This document shows, piece by piece, positions 51,734-61,606 of a DNA stretch of 64,000 nucleotides; position 1 is the stretch's first letter; each line of letters starts with the position of its first letter. The position numbers and the translations under genes were made by a program. Source of the stretch: Manihot esculenta (taxonomy: Eukaryota; Streptophyta; Magnoliopsida; Malpighiales; Euphorbiaceae); contig NC_035162.2 in NCBI RefSeq assembly GCF_001659605.2, positions 10,249,248 through 10,313,247 of the forward strand, read 5' to 3'. A model generated the notes under the pieces. The model was not told the DNA's origin and searched no databases. It saw nothing but the letters and a program-made list of their open reading frames with translations.

Positions 51734-52833
51734 AGTAACCTTTTATTCTTCCCTCATCAGGTACTCTCAATACAGGGATATCATGCAACTTCACACAAAT
51801 TTTCTTTTTGTTTCTTCTGCTGTGTTATGTTAAAGATTCTCCAGTTTTTCTTTCTCCCTTTTAATGCGTGTTGTACAATTACACATATTTGTAAATCGAT
51901 TATTTAAACCTACTGCAAGGTTGTACATTATTTTAGATTTAATAAAGCCAAGCCCAACCCCGATGAACAGAAGCCAGTGGCTGGCTTTTTTCAGGCGACT
52001 TCACTCAAGTTAGTTTGCAGATTCCATGGCAGAGATTGTTTGAACCAGATATTGTGGAAACCCTTTTTTTTTTTTTTTTTTTCGTAACCATGCAAAACAT
52101 AGATACTTGCTAATCTCCCATGGTTGTCAATCAATTCGTTAGAGCATAAGAATATCAGCTTTCCAGGCATTAATTACGGATTTGTTCGAAAGAATCATGA
52201 CCAGTAGACAAGCAACTACAACCAACATTCTCTAAAGAATGATGAAAAGGAAATCACCAGTAAAATTTAATATCTTCTACAATGATAAGGCAAAATTGAA
52301 CCTAATTTATTGTAATTCAGTCGATATGCATACATGGGAAGCAATGCAAGGAAGACAACAAAGAAAACTAGCATCAAGGCCCCCAGCTAAAAAAAAGAAC
52401 ATCTTAAGCAACAATAATTGATAAAAGCTGGATGATGCGCATCTTGACATTGGATTCTCTTACTTTTGTCGTAGCTGTAATCTAGCATCCAATGGTAGCA
52501 GACTATTAGTTACTGAGAAATTGCCCATCCTACTAAAACGCAATGGAGGTGAATCCTTGAATTGACATTTCTGTTTCCAGCAAAGGGCCACCCCTATTTA
52601 TTAATTTCTCTTTTTCTGGCTAAGGACTCTCACAGCCTGCAGTAAGCTCAATACCTGTTCCATCCTGGAATGAAGCACAAGGCTCATATTCTTTGAAGTG
52701 CAATCGGCAAAGTGAACCACTTGGAAATCCATCTCTAAGAAATTTTCTCTTTTACAAGGCGGGATCTTTCGTATCAAAACTTTGAATCAATCGGAAGGTA
52801 TTATAAATATTATTCTGTCCCAGTCTTCCGGGC
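51734..52833. other. intergenic, 3'UTR of cysteine desulfurase then nothing recognised
   Basis: About 1.1 kb with a T-run at 52065-52082. No gene or repeat family recognised before the tRNA. Confidence 0.5.
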
Positions 52834-52906
52834 GGGGATGTAGCTCAAATGGTAGAGCGCTCGCTTTGCATGCGAGAGGTACAGGGTTCGATCCCCTGCA
52901 TCTCCA
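52834..52906 (+). tRNA. tRNA-Ala (anticodon UGC)
   Basis: 73 nt with a full cloverleaf. The acceptor stem GGGGATG pairs with CATCTCC and has the G3-U70 wobble that is the alanine identity element; the discriminator is A. The D arm is in TAGCTCAAATGGTAGAGC. The anticodon stem-loop is CTCGC-TTTGCAT-GCGAG with TGC at the anticodon position. The T arm is AGGGTTCGATCCCCT. No intron. The A box (TAGCTCAAATGGT) and B box (GGTTCGATCCC) promoters are intact; a short T-rich run follows at 52909-52917. Nuclear-type gene; CCA is not encoded. Confidence 0.97.
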
Positions 52907-54184
52907 GATTTTATTTTCACTGCTCCATTTTAAAAAACGCAATGATTATTATTATTTTGAAGTTAAAGGTGCATAAAGTCAAAAGGGCAAAAAGAGAAAC
53001 GCTTTATCCTTAAGTTATTCACAGATTAATTTATTCGCAATTTAAAAGCAATGAGTTTTAAAAAGGTTTCAACCATACTATTATATTAGGTTAAAATATA
53101 AAATTTGACTTTAACACTTAAACTTTATAAAAAAAAAAAACTATTTAATTTCTATTTATAAAATATCATTATTAAATTTTTTACTTTTATAAAATATATT
53201 TATTTAATATTAAAATTTTAAAATATATATAATTGGTACTTATACATCAAAATTAAATAGTTAAATTTTTATAAAAATGATATGTTAAAAGTTAACTATA
53301 AAAATATCAATAAACAAACTTATATATTTTGGCATTATATTATAACCTCAATAATCTATCAAGTTCTAGGAAAAATATTATAAATGGATTATATTCATAT
53401 ACTATTATATATGAAGAGGTAAAAACATGTAACAAATTCTCATTTACAAATGTTTCAGCATCCCACTATTCATACAACAATTTTTATCTACAAAGTTTTT
53501 TTTGCCCAAATTAATCGAGTGTTTACATTAGCATGCCTTCATTTAGGCAATAATTTTCTGTTCTCGTATTCATTCTAATTTTAGAAAGTTCCATTTAGAT
53601 CACCATCAAACACAAAAAGACAGCTCTTTCCAATATCCTAATAGCTTCATTATGCTTTTGATTATTGAAAAATAAAGAAAGTTTAGGTGAGGACAGAACC
53701 ATCATTTTAGGAGACTATAGATCTCATACTATTATTATTATTATTATACGAAAAAGAAAACCCTAATTTTACTTTAATAAGAATTAGATTAATCAAAGGA
53801 GCACATGAAGATGAGGATGTGGTCAAGCCCTAAACATTATAATACTTCTCACATTTCCATCCCATTGGACAAATCTATGAATCCCCACCCACTAAAATTT
53901 TGTCCATACAACATAATTATATTAATAATTATTATTATACTAGAACGCTTTCCTCATATCAAAAAAAAAAAAGACCATTTTTAATTTGATTTTTAAAAAA
54001 TCAGAATATATGTGCCCCCAGGCGTCGCTTTAGCTTTATCGTAAATGGCAATCAAACACATGTTACATTGATAATTTTGTCTGCTACCGAAACGACATCT
54101 ACTTGCGTACGTTAGCCAGCGTAACGCAAGCTTTCCCTAACATGCACCTGATTCTCGGCGCACGTTAGTCATAATTGCGTTCCC
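52907..54184. other. intergenic between tRNA-Ala and the F-box gene
   Basis: About 1.3 kb, AT-rich, with A/T runs and an ATT trinucleotide run near 53731. No gene recognised. Confidence 0.5.
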
Positions 54185-55450
54185 TCAGCATTCCACAGTC
54201 ACACAAGCGGCGCGTCGAATCACTCCCGGCAGATCTGGGCCTCTACTCCACTCGCCACGGCCAGAATCGTAAACCAAAATCAATCCTTCCTTTAATCCCC
54301 TGATATTCCTTCCACTCCTTCTCAACAAATCGTCAATGCAACCGTTAACTTGAATCAGAACCACCTTGTCTTCCACTCCTACGCAGCTGAACCTCACTAT
54401 ACTGTCTAGTCTAACTTGGGCTGGCAGTGGAGGGCTTTTCATCCGACACCATTCACCGAATCCACCGCCGCCGCTTGCTTGTCTACGAGCGTCAAATCGC
54501 CAAAACGATAGCTCCACCGCGTGGCTGGCTAGAATGTAAACATGCCCTGCTGCTGCACATGCTGCCACCACACACCCACCGCCGGGAACCGCTCGGCTCC
54601 TCAGCCATACACCTGCCTCCACATCGTACAAGTCCATTGAGCTTGCATACACATGAGCCTCTGCCCCTGCCGCGGCCAAGCGTGAGAATTCATTTCCGGT
54701 CACTGCACCAATTTTCAGTCCTCCAATTACATAGAACACACCATCAACGGCTGCCCCAATGCACCCAAATCTCCTCCTGGGAGCGTGTGCCACCACTGCC
54801 CATGTATCGCTTTCAGGGTTATACTCCTCAACCGCCGCTACCCGTGATCCACCTCCGGCAACGTATATTTTCCCACAAACCACAGCACTGGCGAATTTCT
54901 TCCTGGGGAAAATCATGGAAGACCTGAGTGAAACAGTGCCGCTCCAAGTATCATAACACAGCAATCCACTCCGCCCAATAATGTAGACTCTGGGTCCAAT
55001 TGCAGACAATCGGGAATGGGAAATATTATCCAGTGAAGCAATTTGAAAGGGAATAGACGAAGCAACCTTCCCGAGTCCATGGATGTTGATTCGATCATCT
55101 TGGAAGCGAAGAGAGGCAGCAAAGAGGCCAGAGTCGGAAGCAGAGAAGGCGAAGACAGTGGGGTGAAGGAGTTTATGAAGGCGGCGAAGGGAGAGGAAAG
55201 CGGGGGAACGAAGGAGGTAAGACCAGCGGCGGCAGACAAGGGAGAGAGCAGGGAGGGAGCTGGAGGGGACCCTGGAGAGGCATTCTAAGAGGAGGTCATC
55301 GGGGAGAGAGCAGAGAGTGGTGGTGATGTTGGAGGAGATAGCGATGGGGTGAATGGGATTTGGCGAGAGAGATTTGCTGGGGTCTTGCGGATTGGGGAAG
55401 CAAGATTTCATTAGCCACGAGAAGTGGCGAGAATTGCAGCTGTCTGACAT
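54185..55450 (-). CDS. F-box/kelch-repeat protein
   Basis: This is an intronless minus-strand gene for 421 aa (ATG at 55448-55450, stop at 54185). The F-box lies at about residues 46-90 (LCSLPDDLLLECLSRVPSSS, LSLVCRRWSYLLRSP), the SKP1-binding part of an SCF ubiquitin ligase. Kelch-type repeats follow with hydrophobic/Gly-Gly signatures (SAVVCGKIYVAGGG, EEYNPESDTWAVV, GAAVDGVFYVIGG, MDLYDVEAGVW, VYDSGRGEWSRGPDLP). Kelch propellers usually bind the substrate. The N-terminus MSDSCNSRHFSWLMKSCFPN is strikingly like that of a plant subgroup that, from memory, includes Arabidopsis At5g26960. The coding region is much more GC-rich than its surroundings. Substrate unknown. Confidence 0.9.
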   Translation of the reverse strand: MSDSCNSRHFSWLMKSCFPNPQDPSKSLSPNPIHPIAISSNITTTLCSLPDDLLLECLSRVPSSSLPALSLVCRRWSYLLRSPAFLSLRRLHKLLHPTVFAFSASDSGLFAASLRFQDDRINIHGLGKVASSIPFQIASLDNISHSRLSAIGPRVYIIGRSGLLCYDTWSGTVSLRSSMIFPRKKFASAVVCGKIYVAGGGSRVAAVEEYNPESDTWAVVAHAPRRRFGCIGAAVDGVFYVIGGLKIGAVTGNEFSRLAAAGAEAHVYASSMDLYDVEAGVWLRSRAVPGGGCVVAACAAAGHVYILASHAVELSFWRFDARRQASGGGGFGEWCRMKSPPLPAQVRLDSIVRFSCVGVEDKVVLIQVNGCIDDLLRRSGRNIRGLKEGLILVYDSGRGEWSRGPDLPGVIRRAACVTVEC

Positions 55451-56775
55451 GGACTCTTTTGCTGAGAAAGAGTGGAGCTTTGAGCTTCTGTGGACTTAAA
55501 AAGGTAGGGATCTTCTGTTGCTGTAGATATCATCATGTGTTTTAATCTTCAACTTTTATTTAAAGAAAGAAATGTTTATACTTGTCAAGATTATCGTTAG
55601 ACATTGTCTTGTGGCATTTTTTTTTTTTTTAACTTTAATATTTCTATGTTTTATGAATTTCCATTGATCTAATTAATTCAATTGGAAAATTTATAAATAT
55701 TAACAAGTTATAATAATTTTTATTTTTTTACAGGGAAAAAGAGTTTTTTCTTAATAAAAATACAAAATATGTTATAATCGTGTGAAAGGCATGGCCACAA
55801 TACAATTATGAAAGGCAGGCAAATTGTTTTGAGAATTTTTTTTTTTTTGAAATGGGGTTTGAGAATTGGATTTCTCATTTTACTCCTAGAATTAATCGTG
55901 TGAGTGTTTATTTTGAGAAACTATAATGTTATTATTTTTACACATCGAATATCTTTATTTAAAAAAAGAAAATTAAATAAATGGTTGGCTCTCAATCTCC
56001 TTTTTGTTATTTAGATTTTTTTATTTGCAAATGAATTATTCCAGAGTTTTCAAATTACATATTTTTAATATTAATAGTTGTAAATAATATTTTTGCTAAA
56101 AAAATTATATTATAAGAGAAGTAATTAGTTATTCTAGAATTGTTTAAAAAAAGCTGATTTCAATATAATAGTATCAACTAATTAATTATTATTTTTACTT
56201 CATATATGAATTAAAAAACATTTTTAAAAACGCAATAATTCAAGCCCATCTGCTTCCAAGATGGCCCATATCCACAAATCTACTGATTAGTGAGCTTGAG
56301 CTATTTATCCGACCCGGATTGGTCCAGTAGAAATACCCTCACCACCACTAACGGCTAGAAAAATTACGAAAACTGGAAATCCAGTATGGAGCGTTAATTA
56401 CTTTATATCCGTTAGATCTTAAAAGATCCAACGGTTTAAAGTAAACGAAAGAAAATAAGACCGTTGGAGATACTCGCGTCTCTTCAAAAGGATGTGCAGA
56501 GAGATTTTAAAGGAAGGATTTTTAACCCTCCCTTCCCTTCCCATTCCAGAGAAGTTGACAAAACGAACGAGAAAGATTGAAAGAAATAGATTGTAGAAGA
56601 GAAGGGTGATAAAAGGGGTTTCTTTATAGAGAGAATCAGAGATAGAAGAGTGGCGACTGTACACGCAGAAGAAGGAGAGACGCGCACTAGTCTTCTCCAA
56701 GAGTTTCTGTCATCAATCCTGGCAAGAGTATTCGGCAAAAACCAAGAAAAATTAGAGGAGGGAGAAGAACCTGAA
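55451..56775. promoter_or_regulatory. divergent intergenic/promoter region of the F-box gene and cyclin
   Basis: About 1.3 kb between the two start codons. The F-box side (55500-56250) is AT-rich with no recognised element. The cyclin side (56340-56470) carries a cluster of AACGG-core boxes, listed separately. Confidence 0.5.
56347..56468 (+). promoter_or_regulatory. cluster of four MSA-type elements (M-phase-specific activator) upstream of the cyclin
   Basis: Four 10-of-11 matches to TCYAACGGYYA occur in 122 bp: ACTAACGGCTA at 56347-56357 (+), TCTAACGGATA as complement of 56406-56416, TCCAACGGTTT at 56427-56437 (+), and TCCAACGGTCT as complement of 56458-56468. MSA boxes bind three-repeat MYB factors and drive G2/M expression of plant B-type cyclins, so the location about 310-430 bp before the ATG fits. 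Confidence 0.8.
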
Positions 56776-59201
56776 ATGGCTTCGAATGCTGATGTTCATA
56801 ATCTACAGCTAAAAGGTTACTAACTAAACATCACTCTTGATTTTTTATCGTTATTTTCTTTCTTTTCCTTTGTTCTTCAATTTCTGATTTTTTTGGGTCT
56901 TTTTTTCTCTGATCTCCATTTCTTCTATGTTTTTATTCATTTAATAATTGGAGATTAAATTCCGTTTTGACTTGATGACACTTGGGTTTGGTTTTGTTTA
57001 TCTTATAGTTATAGATATTAATAATTCTTGGCCTTTTTAATTGATCTGTTGTGGAGGTTGGATCTTTGCTGTAGTTTTCTTTTGGACCTTTTACTTTTGA
57101 TCCCTCACTCTGAGATTGGTCTTCTTGCAATTCTTGTTACTAATTGGTTATGATCTTTGATAAATTTTTGTTCTTATTTAAGATCTGACTTTGAGAGGGG
57201 CTTTGGTTTACAAGTGTTTGCTGTCTCTGTTTCGAACATCTTTCAAAAATTTTGCAAAATCTGCAAGTGGGCTGGTTCTTGATTTAAAGAGTTTTCATCT
57301 TAACGGAAAGTTTATCTATAGTTTCTTTCCAAAATTATGTTTTCAGTTGGTACATTTATTGATGTATGGCTTCGCTTTTTTGGATATTTTTAAAGCTTTG
57401 CTGGGAGCTCTTCTGCACTGCAAATGTTTTTGACCCCGGTTATTTTGGCTGTTTCAGGAGAAGTAAAGCAGAAGAACGTTGTAGCAGATGGAAGGAATAG
57501 GAGAGTACTTAAAGACATTGGTAATCTGGTGAATGATCGTGCTTTACAAGCAAAGGTAAAGTGATGACAAAATCATTTTTGTACTTAATGTACCAGATAG
57601 AGAATCAGATCTAGAATAGAATCCCACCTATTGAATTACTTGAGTTTCGCCAATTTGCAGAAACCAGTCACAGATGTTAGAAACGTGGTTGGAGCTGGGA
57701 GAGGCCCTGTGGCTGCAAGGCCAGTTGTAGAAAAGCTAGTTGAGAAGAAACATGCACCTGAGACGGTGATTGTGATAAGCTCTGACGAAGAAAGTGAGAA
57801 GAGTAAACCTGCTGTCAGAAGATTATCAAAAGAAGGGTCAAGGAAGCAAGTGAAAACTCTGACTTCAATCTTGACTGCTCGGAGCAAGGTTTCCTTTTTT
57901 TTCTTTTTCAATTTGTTCTATTTTGTTTTCCGTTTGTGATTGGTGTGCTGACTTGGTTTGATTAATCTTAAGGCTGCATGTGGACTTGCCAAAAGGCCAG
58001 AGGAGTCACTGGTGAACATAGATGCATCTGATGTTGAGAACGAGTTGGCGGCGGTTGAATATGTCGATGATATCTATAAGTTCTACAAGCTCACAGAAGT
58101 AATAATATATTTCATCACCCCATTTCTCCTGCTCCCTCTTTTGGAAATTAAGCTCACGGGTTTCCCTTTGCAGGCTGATGGTAGGGTGCATGACTACATG
58201 CACTTGCAGCCTGACATAAATGCAAAGATGAGATCAATTCTCGTGGATTGGTTGGTTGAAGTTCATCGCAAATTTGAACTCATGCCAGAAACTCTTTACC
58301 TTACTATTAATATAATGGATCGATTCCTTGCGGTAAAGGTTGTACCAAGGAAGGAACTTCAATTGGTTGGCATCAGTTCAATGCTCATTGCATGCAAGTA
58401 TGAAGAAATATGGGCACCAGAGGTATTCTAACGCCATCTGCTACTACTGCCTTGAAGTAATTTTCTGGATACTGACATGTATTTCTTAGCATAATTTTGC
58501 TTCTGAATTTGCAGGTTGGTGACTTTATCTGCATATCAGACAACGCCTATACTAGAGAACAGGTTCTGGCAATGGAAAAATCTATCCTGGGAAAGTTGGA
58601 ATGGTATTTAACTGTTCCTACGCCATATGTCTTCCTTGTTAGATACATCAAAGCATCAGTTCTATCTGATAAGGAGGTAAACTTGTACACACAGGATTTG
58701 CTTGAACTCTGCCGTTTCAGTTATATTTACAAATTAGTTAATTATCTGACTGATATAGATGGAGAACATGGTGTTTTTCCTGGCTGAACTTGGTCTGATG
58801 CAATATCCAGTGGTCATCATGTACTGCCCCTCGTTGATTGCTGCATCGGCTGTGTATGCTGCACGGTGTTCCCTTGATAAGAGCCCATTTTGGACTGAAA
58901 CTCTGAAGCATCACACTGGATACAGTGAAGATATGTTAATGTAATTTTCTTTTACTTTGATTCAATTTATGATCCTATGCACCAAATTTGCATACAATAT
59001 TATATTTGGTGGCAGAGCATGACAGTGACAGAGTTGTTAACTGGTCAATTTGACAGGGATTGTGCAAAGCTTCTGGTTAAATTTCATTCTGCATCTGCCG
59101 AAAGCAAGCTCAAGGCTGTGCATAAGAAATTCTCAAGTGCAGAACGGGGAGCTGTGGCTTTTCTTACCCCAGCCAAGAGTCTTTTGGCACAATCACTGTG
59201 A
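56776..59201 (+). CDS. CYCB1: G2/mitotic-specific cyclin, B1 type
   Basis: Eight exons (56776-56815, 57458-57555, 57661-57888, 57973-58098, 58174-58422, 58515-58676, 58759-58940, 59057-59201) join to 409 aa. A destruction box RRVLKDIGN lies at residues 28-36 (RxxLxxIxN), needed for APC/C-driven proteolysis. The cyclin box follows with MRSILVDWLVEVHRKFELMP, CKYEEIWAPEV and DKEMENMVFFLAELGL, then the C-terminal cyclin fold (LIAASAVYAARCSL, DCAKLLVKFHSAS). The HxRF-like and CKYEE signatures match B1 cyclins that activate CDKs at G2/M. The last intron must use the acceptor at 59056 (TTTGACAG/GGATTG). A nearer AG at 59015-59016 would give an early stop. Cytosol and nucleus. MSA boxes upstream fit mitotic expression. 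Confidence 0.95.
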
Positions 59202-60006
59202 AGAACTCAGAAGAATCAATGTGTAGTTAGTGTTATTGTTTATAGCTTTTGGGTGAAAGAGAGATGTAAAGATGTGAATGAAATCCTTTGATTTCAGTAG
59301 AATATAGGGAAGATCGCTTCTTTTGTGATCTGCAGTAGTTAGTGTGTTATTGGGTGATGGAGCTGTGAAGCTGTGTGTGCAAGGGATGCTTGATTTGAAT
59401 GTGCAAGGGATGCTTGATTATCTAGAAAATTAAATATTTTCAATTGCGTTTGTTTTTGCATTGTCTGGCAGAATACTTCCTAACTTTTTGGCCCTATCTT
59501 AATTAGGCTTGGACTTCTCTTTCTTTTTTTGTGCTCATGCCTTTGTTTTGCGCATCTTGGTCTTGACACTTGGAAATCCCAATAAAAAAGAACGGGAAAT
59601 AGTGTAGATACAGATCACCATATCAACGAAAATGTGAATATTCGGGAGAAATAAATAAAAAACTGAAATCTTTTATCAAAACATATTATGCAGATCTGGG
59701 CTAGTTGGGATTGTTGTCTTATACATTATTATAACAATTAACTAAAAAATTAATTTTTATCTAGACTAAGAGATTTAAAATACAAATAAATGGTGGGACT
59801 TATTTTTTTTTATGCTCCGGCATGGTTCGAGGAAATCACGTGGTTGATGTCCAAACACTATTAAATGATTTATGTATAAAATTATTTAAATATTTTTTAA
59901 TATTACAATTAAAAAAATAAGTTATTTTTAAAACATATATATTTTTCAATAAAATTTTTATATATAAAGAGAGCCGATGAAACATTAGAAAGATGAAAAA
60001 GAGCAA
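59202..60006. other. cyclin 3'UTR and CYP71 promoter
   Basis: About 800 bp. The cyclin 3'UTR contains a small direct repeat GTGCAAGGGATGCTTGAT (59378 and 59401). The remainder is AT-rich and leads to a TATA box close to the P450 start codon. Confidence 0.6.
59961..59968 (+). promoter_or_regulatory. TATA box of the CYP71 gene
   Basis: TATATAAA ends 38 bp before the ATG. With initiation about 25-35 bp downstream, the leader would be only roughly 5-20 nt. Confidence 0.45.
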
Positions 60007-61606
60007 ATGGCTTCTCCAATATGGGTACCTCCTCTTCTTCTTATGATTCCCATATTAGTCTACTTGTTGAGAAATAAACTTAAAGCTAAGCGATCTCAGA
60101 GAAAGCAGCAACCTCCAGGGCCTCCAGGCATTCCAATCATAGGCAACTTGCATCAACTTGGCGAATTGCGGCATCGCACTTTGTGGCAATTCTCCAAGAA
60201 ATATGGTCCTGTGATGCTTCTCCATCTCGGTCGTGTTCCAACAGTTATAGTCTCCTCTGCAGATGCAGCTAAGGAGGTCTTGAAAACCCATGATCTCAAT
60301 TGTTGCAGTAGACCTCTCTTGGCTGGTACTGGGAAGCTATCCTATAACTATCTTGACGTAGCTTTCACTCCCTATGGCGATTACTGGAGAGATATGCGAA
60401 AGATTTGTGTTCTTGAGCTCTTCAGTGCCAAGAGAGTCCAGTCGTTTCAGTTTGTTAGGGAAGAAGAGACTGATTTGCTCATCAGTTCCATCTCCAAGTT
60501 TTCTTCCTCTGCCACTCCTGTTGATCTCAGTGAGAAGATGATGTCTCTCACTGCGAACATAACTTGTAGAGCAGCATTTGGGAAGAGTTTTCAAGAGAAA
60601 GGGTTCGGCCATGAAAGATTCCAAGAAGTTATTCATGAAGGCTTTGCTATGCTTGGGAGCTTCTCTGCAGCTGATTTCTTTCCTTATGTGGGTTGGGTTG
60701 TTGATAGACTCACAGGCCTCCACGCAAGGCTTGAAAAGAATTTTCAAGAATTTGATGTTTTCTACCAGAAAGTGATAGAGGATCACATCCAAAAGCAAAG
60801 CAAAGATCCTGGAAAGGAAGATATTATCGATGTGTTGCTTGGGATGGAGAGACCTCAAACTGAAACTGCAATTCAATCGTCCCAAGATCATATTAAAGCG
60901 ATTCTCATGGTAACTTAACTGGGTTTTTTCCCCTTATTTTTCTTTATTGATTCATTCATTTGATACGAAAATTAATCCTATTGATTACCAGAACATATTC
61001 CTGGCCGGAGTCGAAACCGGAGCAATAACCATAGTGTGGGCCATGGCAGAGCTTGCTAGACACCCTAGAGTAATGAAAAAAGCACAAGAAGAAATCAGAA
61101 GTTGCATCGGAAATAAAACAAGAGTCTCTGAAAGTGACATTGACAAGCTTGAATACTTAAAGATGATAGTGAAGGAAACAATGAGACTGCACCCACCAGG
61201 TCCACTGCTAATTCCAAGAGAAGCCATGTCAAGCTTCAGCATAAATGAGTATGAGATAGAACCCAAGACTCGAATCCAAGTGAATGTGTGGGCAATAGGA
61301 AGGGATCCCAAGATATGGAGAAACCCAGAAGAGTTTTTTCCAGAGAGGTTTATAGACAATCCCATTGATTTTAAAGGGCAGAATTATGAATTGCTACCAT
61401 TTGGTGGTGGAAGGAGAGGCTGTCCTGGAATCTCCATGGGACTAGCTACTGTGGAGCTTGCACTTGCAAATCTTCTGTTTTGTTTTGATTGGAAGTTGCC
61501 TTTTAATATGAAGGAGGAAGAGCTTAACATGGAAGAGGCGTCTGGTCTTAGTACTTACAAGAAAGCAGCTCTACTCCTAGTGCCTGTTCAATATCAAACT
61601 GCATGA
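60007..61606 (+). CDS. cytochrome P450, CYP71 family
   Basis: This is a haem mono-oxygenase anchored in the ER membrane. Two exons (60007-60909, 60992-61606) give 505 aa, with the single phase-0 intron typical of CYP71-clan genes. Seen in order: N-terminal anchor (PPLLLMIPILVYLLRNK), Pro hinge (PPGPPGIPIIGNLHQLG), helix C (WRDMRKICVLELFS), I-helix oxygen motif (FLAGVETGAIT), ExxR (KETMRLHPPGPLLIPR), PERF clamp (FFPERF) and haem loop FGGGRRGCPG with the axial Cys at residue 445. The sequence most resembles CYP71B-like enzymes. The substrate cannot be predicted. The I-helix has Gly where many P450s have the second Thr/Ser, a variant also seen in CYP71 proteins. Confidence 0.95.

Noticed and set aside
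54427..54927. 166-codon plus-strand open frame antisense to the F-box gene
   Set aside because: His/Pro/Leu-rich shadow of a GC-richer coding region; the opposite strand encodes a clear F-box/kelch protein.
58977..59056. Longer cyclin last exon starting before the acceptor at 59056
   Set aside because: Would insert non-conserved residues before DCAKLLV; splicing at 58940/59057 restores the conserved cyclin sequence in frame.
60337..60891. 184-codon minus-strand frame within the P450 first exon
   Set aside because: Antisense of conserved CYP71 sequence, with no recognisable domain of its own.
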